Shown here piece after piece: positions 54,835 through 64,000 of a DNA stretch of 64,000 bases. This DNA comes from Russula earlei. Lineage: Eukaryota > Basidiomycota > Agaricomycetes > Russulales > Russulaceae. The notes below the pieces were generated by a model. That model searched no databases. It was given only the letters and a program-made list of their open reading frames with translations, and was not told the origin of the DNA. Every line of letters begins with the position of its first letter. Position 1 is the stretch's first letter. The translations under genes and the position numbers were made by a program. The DNA lies in contig JAGFNK010000004.1 of assembly GCA_025769875.1 (NCBI GenBank), forward strand, positions 310,085 through 374,084, written 5' to 3'.

Positions 54835-57800
54835 ATGGCTCGCGGAGTGGCTTCTCCTGCCCCCGCATCCCTTCCCCGTGTCTTGTTTGTGAAAGTTGTC
54901 GGCGAAAATTCAACTCGTGCAGGTGTTCATGACAATCAACAACGTTCTTATGGATGTGCGTGACCAGGTATTCTCCCGGTTCTCGTGCTCATTAAAGTCT
55001 AGACAACGATTTTTCCCTATTTGAGAGACCGCAACACTACGTTCGATACATCGGTAATTATTTTCATACACTACAGGTTTCATATCTGAACCAAGTCGCT
55101 TAGAGCCACTCGAAACCGAGCTTGCTGTTCAGGTCGAGTATGACATGGATGAACAGGGTGCGTCTTTTCGAGATCAAGTCCTGTGTACGTAGCTCACGGC
55201 TCCGATAGACCAGGAATGGCTTGACGCTCTCAACGCTGAGCGTCGGAAGGAACAGCTAGACAAGATATCATACGAGGCATTCGAGATTGTAATGGATAGA
55301 TTGGAGAAGGAGTGGTTTGACTTGGTGTGCGATGACTTCACTTCCATCTCTCTTCTCTAACCTGTCTTTGTTTGCAGACGAAGAACATTTCAAAACCCGA
55401 CCTTGCGCTGCCCTCGGAAGACTCGACTTGTTCAATCTGTGATGATTCAGAAGGAGAGAACACTAACGCCATCGTCTTCTGTGATGGGTGTAATCTCGCT
55501 GTTCATCAAGGTTTGTCCGCGCATTGGAAAATTAGCCCGTTCAGAGTGAACAAAGGCCACCTTAGATTGTTACGGTGTTCCTTATATCCCAGAAGGACAG
55601 TGGTTATGTCGAAAGTGTACTGTGTCCCCGGAGAACCCTGTGGTGCGTTTCAGGGGTTCTTTGTCATTTCAACATTCCTGACATTGGCCCAGTCATGTTT
55701 TTTATGCCCGAATGAGGGCGGGGCGTTTAAACAAACAGTCCACGGTGAATGGGTCCATTTGCTCTGTGCGATCTGGATCCCAGAGACGCGTGTTGCGAAC
55801 GAAGTGTTCATGGAGCCTATTAATGGAGTTGAGCGTATATCGAAACAACGCTGGAAATTGGTCAGTCTTGAATGGTCTATTTTAGGCCTCTCACCTCAAT
55901 GTTCGAGATCCCAGAAATGCTCAGTTTGTGACATTCGAGAAGGGGCGTGTATTCAGTGCAGCAAGAACTCGTGTTTCTTGGCATATCACGTCACCTGTGC
56001 GCGCAGGGAGAAGCTTCTGATGCCAATGAAGGCTTCATCCGGTTTGGAGCCACCACCTCTCCAGTGTTTCTGTGAAAGGCATATACCTGTTAGTCATGAT
56101 TTATCCTCTCGCAACATTTGCTGAGTGGTCTGCAAGCGCGAAAGACTCGAAGCACGCGCCGAGGCTTTGAAAGCTGAGGCAGCATTGCAGCATTCCGAAG
56201 CCAAATCGAGCAAGTCAGCTCGCGCGTATGCCAAGACGTACAAGCCTGGTCCCCCTGTCGTTCCTTTACTCATCCTTTCTCGCATCCTCCAGTACATCAA
56301 TAAAATCGTGATTCGTAAGCGTAGCGAGTTTGTCGAGCTCGTTTGTCGGTACTGGAGCCTGAAACGCGAGGTACGTAGAGGAGCCCCCCTCTTGAAGAGG
56401 TTACACCTGGAACCCTGGACTGCGTCGGCGAGTTGTCGTATTCAAACCGACGAAGAGAAAGTGACGAAGCTCGAGGTGCGCGGTGCGCCTTGTAATCCGA
56501 GTGTTATGATTTCATGTCTGCTACACAGCTTACGAAGCGCCTGCGAAAGGACCTTGCCGACGTGCGGATCCTAGCGGAACTCAGCCGTAAACGGGAGAGT
56601 CGGAAGCTGGGACAGGCACAGATCGTTCAGGAGGTACTCAGCCAAGTAGTCTTCGCACACGAGGCGAGGCTTCGCATGACGTTCGAGAACATTGTCGCGT
56701 CGGTACATTTCCTGCTCGCTATGTTGTGGCAACTCAAACACCGCCTCAGGTTCGACCGCCAAGGCTTTTTCAAGAACCGCATTTCGAGATCACAGGTTCC
56801 CGACTATTTCGATGTCATCGAGCAACCTATGTGGTGGGGAGTCATTGACGAGAAGCTTGATCGACATGAGTATTGGGATATTGAAACATTCAAGGTATGA
56901 TGAAAATGGATTTTATGCACCACCATGACTCATCTGTCCAGGCTGATATCACGCTCGTCATTGAAAACGCCATGCGGTACAACAAGTTCGGGACCCCGTA
57001 TTACAAAGCAGCGCAGCGCATTAAGTCGCATCTAGCGACGGTGCTCGCGGACCTTAACAACTTGAGAACATCAGCTCCTTCAGAGCTTGTTGCCCAAAAT
57101 GAACTGATGGCCATTTGTCCCGCCCAACGAAGCATTAGCGATCTTGAACCCCCTTTGGCCTTGCTTAATCTCCTCATTTCTCCAGGCATTGCTGACGGCC
57201 TTAATGTCGCATTGCACTCCGACCCACTTCAATGTTTACTGGCATATGAACTGCCGGAGGTTAAGCTCCCGCCCACGCTCCCAACACGGCCCAACCCCCC
57301 ACCTCGCAAGACCAAACGCGAGCGCAGAGCGAATGTTGCAAAACGGCGTGCAGAGCAGCGTGCTGACATAGTGGCGCTGGTGGCGCATCCTCGCGAAGTG
57401 GTCGATACTTCATATGGCTCAGGCGCATTTTTGCCTACCTCCTTCCCAGCGAATTCGGCGGCTGCTGTGGACAAAGATCCAGCGGCGACAGCAACACCAA
57501 CGACGGCAATGGTCGTGAGTCCTGAGCTGGAGGATGAATCCGAAACGGAGCAGGTTCTCGGAAAGCGCAAGCGTGCCAAGCCAGCTCCCTCACATCCTGG
57601 CACAGATGCTGAGGTTTTGACGGATATCAATCCAAAGGCCTCTTTCGCGTTGTTCGATAAAGGATGGATCCTAGATCCAGGCGTACGACGAGGTGGACGT
57701 GCGCGGATCGATCGACCACCGCCACCGCTAACGAAAAAACGGTCCAAGGGTGCGTGTACTTGACGCAATTTGCCTTATACAGCGAAGGAGCTTTGTACTC

Positions 57801-59453
57801 ACTCACGCATTGGACGCAGTCATGAAGGGAGCTGCACCGGGTACGCTAGTGCCGGAATGTGATCATGTCCATGTTGGAGGGCTGTTACCGGATCCTTCTC
57901 CCGATACTGCCGGCCCAAGTACCCTGTCACGTGCATCGGACGAAAGCCAAATCATTGGGATCTCTTACGACACGGACACCCAGAAAATCCTCCGCAAGGT
58001 AGCTGCTTGGCCACCGGAGACCCCCGAATTTATGACTTTTACCGGGGATATCGGTAGATTTCTCTCGGGGCCTGGAGTTATCCCTGTCCAGGATACTGTA
58101 TCTGTGCCACAAGTCACTATCAACGATCAGATTACCGAAACGACTCGGCTTGAACAGGTGGCATCATTTGATGAACTACCATTTGGGACAAAGGACCAGT
58201 CCGCAGATGAGCAAGGTGATAATTATTCTCAAAACAATCAACCCAACACTGACATAAACAACAGGGCGTCAAGACCCTATTCAGTCCAGTCATGACGATG
58301 ACTGTTTTGGCGTGTTGCAACGACAACCAGAGCCCCCAGTGATGGCGTCGCCCTCGAGAAGCGACCAACTAGTCAACTCTCTTACGCTGGCAGAGGCGAA
58401 ACTGAAGTTCAAACTGGAGCCCAATATGACCCTTTCGCAGGACCCCGACGGGAAGCTCGTCATTCAAGAACTGGACTCGCCTATTACCCGTCGCGAGAAG
58501 GCGATGCGGAAAAAGCGAGCTCGCTCCAAACTCGCAGCGCCAATTGTCACCGCATCCTCTGCATTGGATGGCTCGGATCTTAGTTCACTCAGCGAGCTCA
58601 GCGAGGATGATGATGGGATTGTGCCCGTAAGGAAGAAGACTGACGTGAAATTTAAGACGACTCAGCCTGGTCAGGTCATATTGGAGGATGGCGAAATGCT
58701 AGAAGGCGGAACTTTAGGTGTGATCATTGTCTGATGTCTTTTAGTCACACCCGCTGACTTCCGGACGTAGTCTGGGCGAAAGCTAGTGTGTTCTGCTCCC
58801 TGCGTCTCCGATCGTCGCACCTACTCATTCCTGAATCCTTAGAGAACTTCCCGTGGTGGGCCGCAGTTATTTTCGAACCAGACGATCCCACTGTACCGCC
58901 AAAGGTACTGAAATCACGCCCCACCAAGTCAAGGTCACCAATGGGCCATCATCTTGTACGCTTCTATGACTCGTCTAAATCGTGGTGCGTGTGCTATACA
59001 TCCGATTATTACGCTGTTTCATCGGATATGTCAAGGCAATGGGTTGAGCTGGACCAACTCCTATTACTCGGCGAGAATGATGGTAAGAACGAGTCAAATA
59101 ATAAGTGTTGATGAGCCCCAACCACATCTTTTGCTTAGCTTTGGATCAATTGCTTTTGACTGCATCCAAGAGGCAGAAATTTAGCTCTGCGAAGATGCGC
59201 CAGGGTTGCCGGGAGTCATACAGGTAGGTACTTCACTTATCTAGTGTATAAGTATTGATGATACCCTCGATACAGACAGGCTAAAATGGAAATGGAGACG
59301 GAAGACGATGTGACTGTGGAACGGAGTGCAGATACTCCAACTCCTGCTATTGCTTCGGTGCAGAGAGAGGCTCAAGAAATTCAACCAGAGATTGCTGAAG
59401 TATCCCCTAACGAGTTAGTAGCTACATCTAGTCCATTCAGTTACCATTCTTGA
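54835..59453 (+). CDS. NTO1: NTO1/BRPF-like chromatin reader (PHD, zinc knuckle, ePHD, bromodomain, PWWP)
   Basis: Scaffold subunit of MYST-type histone acetyltransferase complexes (NuA3 in yeast, BRPF-MOZ in animals). Domain order seen after splicing: an EPL-like N-terminal part ([49 protein letters not shown]); PHD1 ([38 protein letters not shown]); zinc knuckle and ePHD ([53 protein letters not shown]); a [13 protein letters not shown] helix and [20 protein letters not shown]; bromodomain ([20 protein letters not shown]...[16 protein letters not shown], 56760-57030); and a C-terminal PWWP (WAKAS...[11 protein letters not shown]...[12 protein letters not shown], about 58765-58985). Intron-rich, apparently intact, TGA at 59451-59453. 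PHD1 and ePHD are the source of the 30985-31571 fragment. Confidence 0.92.
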
Positions 59454-60403
59454 CTAGCTTAGCTGTAAATGTAGATGGCATGTTGTGTCAGTTCAATATT
59501 CGGCAGCGAGCAAAACAGTCTGCAGGATCAATGCATGTGTGAAGTCTGCTCATGTTTAGTTCTGCAGTGAGCCCATTTGTTCTTCAGCCCATTATCTGCA
59601 CCATTGTAGTATCAGCACCTGCCAATGTGGACAGGTAGGCAGGAAGCTCAGATACTGACTACTGTAATGATGCACATGTGCTAGGCCTCTTAAACTTTAA
59701 CACCACCATGCCTACTGTGAAAAAGCAACTATCAACCAAGTTCTTAGCTCCAACATCATCTGTGAAGCCCTCTCTACTTGTTGCTACATTCATTGTGATA
59801 GGAATGTCCTTGTGACATCATATATTATATACAATTAAAACAAAGATGGTGGTAGGGTCACTGGATTGGCTGACTCCCAAAATCACCTTTTATGACCAGG
59901 TGTGATTATCAAAGATCAGATACTAAGCAGTAAAAAAAATCTTTTCCACCAAGCACACTGCACACTTGGTGTGCACAATGCATTTTTGTTTTTTGTTCTT
60001 TTTCCCCTGTGCTAACTTTGAGAGTGATTCTCCCCATTTCAGATTCTTTTGCATGCTCCTTGCCAGTGACAATGCTTTTTGTGTGGCACCACACCCCCTG
60101 TGAGCATCCTTTTCCTTCCCTTCCTTTCTTTTGTGTGGCTAGCACACACAACCATGATTTGCTTTTTTTTTTTACTTTCTTCTTTACTCACTGTTTCTAA
60201 CATCTTCTTACAGCAACAGCATGTCATGCAAGATGTGCTTTTGTTTTTTGCCCTGTGCTAACTTTTGAGGGCCATTCTCCCTGAGGAATCATTTTAGGTG
60301 TATGTGCATAGGTGGCCCCTCTTTTCCATGCCATGGGCAGTCCCTCACACTTGCCATTGTGTGCATCATGTTGTGCTCTACTCCATCAGTAAACTGGCAA
60401 ATT
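59454..60403. other. CpG-poor gene-free region between NTO1 and Gypsy G3
   Basis: No exon recognised. A phrase of about 45 bases, TTTTGTTTTTTG..CTGTGCTAACTTT.GAG, occurs twice (about 59985-60035 and 60238-60285), together with T-rich runs, suggesting a decayed repeat. The five bases next to the G3 LTR (60399-60403, AAATT) would be its target-site copy. Confidence 0.5.
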
Positions 60404-61232
60404 TGTCAAGACACGTACTGCTGATCCGTGTGGACTCAGGAGCAGGTGGGCAAGGGTCGGAACAGATGGTACGCGGCGTAGGCGGCGTTGAACAAGAGGA
60501 CGAGCCAAATGACTAAGATGTACCAGATGGGGACTGGTACGTGTAACTGGAGGCAGAGGCGAAGGTTAGAAGCCAGTGCAACGAGGGGGCTTTAAACAAG
60601 GCAGTCGTAGAAGAGTACCTTGGAAGCGAGAGGAGTCTTTAAACTGAGCGGTCGCGGGGGAGTACCCAGGAAGATGAGAGTATCACAAATGGACAGTCTG
60701 ATGACTGCCATGCTTCATTGGGGCTTATATACAGAGTACAAGGTCGATTACAAAGAACTGGGACTATTCTAGACTCTTTGGTACCATCCAATAGGACTAC
60801 AGAGGCATAAACTTGCTTGTGTCAAGTTTCAGGCTTACTGAGCGCATTACTGATCATTGTGGAGTGATGACATCATTATGATGTCACTGTGGAGCGCTTA
60901 GTGAGCCTATGAGGTCATTGTGGAGTCGCTCAGTCAGCTATGATGTCATTGGAGCCTTGATGACGTCAGATGATTTATGCAACAGTTTCTAAGAGTTTGT
61001 GCTGCTGTTTCGGGTCCTTGGTGGCTGGGTGGCCATGTGGCTGCCACGCGATGATTACCCGATTAGGAAACGGGTGCCTGGTCGTGTTATAGTGCCCTTG
61101 CAATAGCAATATCTTGTACCGCAGGAGGGTTAGCCCAGAAAATGGAAGGGAGTCGGCGATGCAAAGTGAGAGAGATCTCTCTTGAGTAAAATAGGACAAT
61201 CTATGGCCAGGGCTTGGCCTTGGTTCGTAACA
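60404..61232 (-). repeat. G3 3' LTR
   Basis: 829 bases, TGTTACGAACC to GTGTCTTGACA on the minus strand; matches 32955-33785. Confidence 0.93.
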
Positions 61233-61479
61233 TTCATCCCCTCTTTATGGACTTGTTGCTCCTGCAACGGTAGGAACTTGTTTCTTTGGAAGGTGGAGTA
61301 GTTTGCATATGAGAAGTCGAAGTCTGTTCGTTCATGGGGAATTCTTTCTTGTTGTATGGATTGCTTTGGGAATAGCTGTGGTCGATTGAGTGCAGGTGAT
61401 CGCAGGGGTTCTCTGAAAAGTTCGTTGGTGACAAGGATAAAGATAGTCATCGACGGAGGTCATGATGAGAGTTGTTGGT

Positions 61480-64000
61480 TTAGGGGTCACTCCTGGTGGG
61501 AATTGTTTTAAGCGCCTTCGGATATTTCCAATGGAAGTCTTTAACAAGTAATTGCACTTTTGATAGGTTAGATGCTGGTTCCCAAGTGTTTTCTGCAGCA
61601 GTGTAACCTTTCCATTTAACTAGGTATTGGATCCCTTTGCGGTTTGGGGAGAGCCGAGAGTTTAAGATCTGTTCTACTTCATATTGTTCTTCTCCTTCAA
61701 CTAGTATCGGTGGTGGGTTTGAGAAGTTAGGACCGTGGGCAGTGGTTTCCTTGTAAGGTTTAATCAGGGAATGGTGAAAGACTGGGTGTATCTTCCAGGA
61801 CCTTGGTAGCTCAAGGCGAACATTTACTGGATAGGCAGTGATGACTTTGAATGGTCCATAGCGTCGAGGGGCTAGTTTTGCTTTTGGGTGAGTGGTTCGT
61901 AGATTCGTGGCTTCCAGCCATACTTGATCCCCTTCTTTAAAACGAAATGTGGAGGATTGAGGTCCTGATTGCTTCATGATTTCTGTTGCTCGGTTCAGGG
62001 AGACAGCTACCTTCTTCTCTGAGTTGGTTTAGTCTTGATAGTCTTTCTTGGATTGAAGGGAACTTTGATGTAAAGGCAAGGGGTGGAGCAAATGTTGGGT
62101 TAAAGCCATACCAGACTTCAAATGGGGGTTTGTTTGTAGCACTGTGTTGTCTGGCATTATGTGCGAACTCCATAAAGGGAACTAGTTCTGCCCAATTGTC
62201 TGCTTGATGGTTGCAAAATATTCGTAGGTATTGTTCTAGTTCTTGGTTAACTCGTTCTGTTTCTCCGTCTGTCTGTGGGTGATATGCTGTGCTTAATGAT
62301 ACTTTGATGTTTAACTTCTTCCATAGTTCTTGAGTGACTTTTGCTGCGAATTGAGGGCCTCTGTCCGATATTATTTGTGTTGGGAGCCCTATTCTTCTCC
62401 AGACATTGTTCATGATTAGTGTCGCTGTTTCGTCTGCTGTGATTGTCTTGAGGCAAGGGGTAATGATTATTGCTTTACTGAATCGATCTACCACGACTAG
62501 GAGGCTGTCGAAGCCTTGTGAAATCGGTAGGTCCATGATAAAGTCCATAGTAATGCTTTTCCATACTTCTCCAGCTGGTGTAATTGGTACAAGGGGGGTT
62601 TCTGTCTTTGGACGGTTCTTTGTACTTTGGCAAATTGCGCAACTGTCTACATAACTTTTGACATAGGTTAGCATTCCTGGCCACCAATAGTTCCGGCTGA
62701 TTAGTTCATAAGTTTTCCATTGGCCAGGATGCCCAGTGGCAAGGGAGTCGTGGTGTAGTTTTAGGATTTTCTTTCTTAGGGTGTTGTTGTTTGGGATATA
62801 GACTTTTCCTTTGAATAGTATTAGTCCATCTTCAAGGTTCCAGTCCTGTAAGCCTTTGGATAGTCGCCTTGGTCCATTCTTTATAATGATTGCTAACGCG
62901 TTAGATACTTCTGGGTCATAGTCTTTGCTAGATTGTAGTTGTTGTTGAAGTTCCTGGTCGCCGATTGGTTCTGTAGCAGAGGTGCGTGTTGCTCTAATTT
63001 TAAAAAATTTGTCATCTAGGAGCACCTTTCCATCATTTTCATTTTGTATCCCCTCTTTAAAGTCTGGCCGCCTGGACAGACCGTCTGCTTTGTTCATAGT
63101 TCCTGGGTGGTGGGTGATGGTGAAGTCAAAATTGCTGAGGAGGAGTGCCCATCGGGCTTGTCGTCTCGTGAGTTTCTGTTTTGTCATGAAGTATGTCAAG
63201 TTATTGTGGTCTGTCCATAGATCAATGGGGTGTGTAGCGCCTTCAAGGTAGTGTCGGAAGTGCCAGAGGGATAAAACGATAGCAAGGAGTTCTTTATCAT
63301 AGATCATGTAATTTCGTTGTGCGGGGTCCAAGGATTTCGAGAAATAGGCTACTGGGTGATATCTGTTAAATTCATCGGGTTGTTCCAAGATTGCACTGAC
63401 TGCAAAGTCACTTGCATCGCAGATGAGTCGAAAGGGTTTCGTGTGGTTAGGTAGCATGAGGATTGGGGCTGTTGTGAATGCTTGGATTAGTTTCTGAAAT
63501 GCTTGTTCTTCATCGTCTTCCCACTTGAAGGGGTTTCTTTCTTTGTTAAGTTAAACAAGGGCCGTGCTATTCGAGAGTATTGGTGGATAAATCATCGATA
63601 GAAGTTGCAGAATCCTAGAAATGCTTGTACTTCCGTAACATTGGTCGGAGTAGGCCACTTTGTAATGCCTATTAATTTGTCTTGGTCCATGGATATTTGT
63701 CCTTGGGAGATATTGATGCCTAGGTAACTAATAGAGGTTTGTCAGAAAGCACATTTCTCTGGTTTCAAGTATAAGTCGTGGTCTTGGAGTGTTTTTAGGA
63801 CCTTATGTGTCCAGTCGTCTAGTTCGTTCAAGGTTTGCGCCATGATTAGTATATCATCTAGATAAACAACCACTCGTTCAGTGGCAATGTATTTTGCTAG
63901 GATGGTGTTCATAAAGCGTTGGAAAGTGGCTGGGCGTTGCAGAGACCAAATGTCATTATCAATGGTTCGAAGAGTCCTAATGGTGTCTTGAATGCTGCGA
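61480..64000 (-). pseudogene. G3 pol (3' part): RT end, RNase H, integrase, chromodomain
   Basis: Minus strand. RT sequence from 64000 to about 63540 contains frame breaks. A 506-codon frame (63457-61937) has RNase H (FRLICDASDFAVSAIL, YDKELLAIVLSLWHFRHYLE, DLWTDHNNLTYF), an integrase zinc region (HHDSLATGHPGQWKT...CAICQ), and the DDE catalytic core with TMDFIMDLP, IISDRGPQF and TDGETERVNQEL. A frameshift near 62010 passes into the 61977-61480 frame with the GPY-like FKEGDQVWLEATNL and a complete chromodomain (EEQYEVEQILNSR, YLVKWKGY, NTWEPASNL). So the integrase is readable but pol is interrupted at least twice. Confidence 0.92.

Larger units (their letters stand above)
60404..64000 (-). mobile_element. 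Gypsy element G3 (chromovirus type), cut by the window edge
   Basis: Minus strand; its 3' end is inside the window: pol, a purine tract (AAAGAGGGGATGA, just above 61232) and the 3' LTR 60404-61232. RT upstream, protease, gag and 5' LTR lie beyond 64000. It is the best preserved retroelement of the window, with normal CpG in the LTR. The same LTR family occurs as solo LTR B. Confidence 0.93.

Noticed and set aside
60009..60261. Hydrophobic 60-residue frames near 60.1 kb as small membrane proteins
   Set aside because: T-rich repetitive DNA gives Phe/Leu/Ser-rich frames in several phases; no conserved context.

Overview
The window is a piece of a filamentous basidiomycete genome, most likely an Agaricomycete. 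The evidence is very intron-dense genes with introns mostly of 44-60 bases, an agaric-type F-box gene, a fused fungal urease, a DUF6729-like protein, and copia and chromodomain-Gypsy retrotransposons. I cannot resolve the order or genus. Every gene I recognise is a nuclear chromosomal gene. I saw no rRNA, convincing tRNA, CRISPR array or prokaryotic feature.

Layout. Bases 1-30,000 are a gene-rich block with normal CpG content: an MFS transporter (5' end outside), urease, an SPT2-like histone chaperone, a CPSF6-like RRM protein, a gankyrin/Nas6-like ankyrin protein, two uncharacterised proteins, GET4, an F-box protein, the enoyl-CoA reductase TSC13, a divergent beta-tubulin with four micro-exons, a disordered proline-rich protein and an AT-hook/DUF6729-like protein. 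This block is interrupted only by a 2.2 kb CpG-poor repeat-rich gap (5252-7498).

Bases ~31,000-54,740 are a transposon nest with strongly reduced CpG. It contains a relic copy of part of the NTO1 gene (30985-31571), a foldback element with ~0.8 kb inverted arms (here called R, 32010-42752), a copia element inside R's left arm, a solo LTR inside the copia 5' LTR, and a second solo LTR inside that one. Next come a decayed Gypsy (about 42839-46070), short tandem repeats, and a nearly full-length Gypsy on the minus strand (47575-54535) with an extra ORF after pol. Target-site duplications are visible for four of these insertions.

Bases 54835-59453 hold the intact NTO1/BRPF-like gene (PHD, zinc knuckle, extended PHD, bromodomain, PWWP). 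The window ends in a third, minus-strand Gypsy (60404-64000, cut by the window edge). Its LTR family is also the innermost solo LTR at 32955-33785.

The host genes are unlinked housekeeping functions (nitrogen release, chromatin, RNA processing, proteasome assembly, tail-anchored protein insertion, very-long-chain fatty acids, cytoskeleton), not a pathway cluster. The most informative observation is the pair NTO1 gene / NTO1 fragment. The two align over 587 bases without a length change, introns included, and by eye none of about 28 CpG sites of the gene survives in the fragment. That points to DNA-level capture followed by CpG-directed C-to-T decay. All exon boundaries, identities and counts were worked out by eye.
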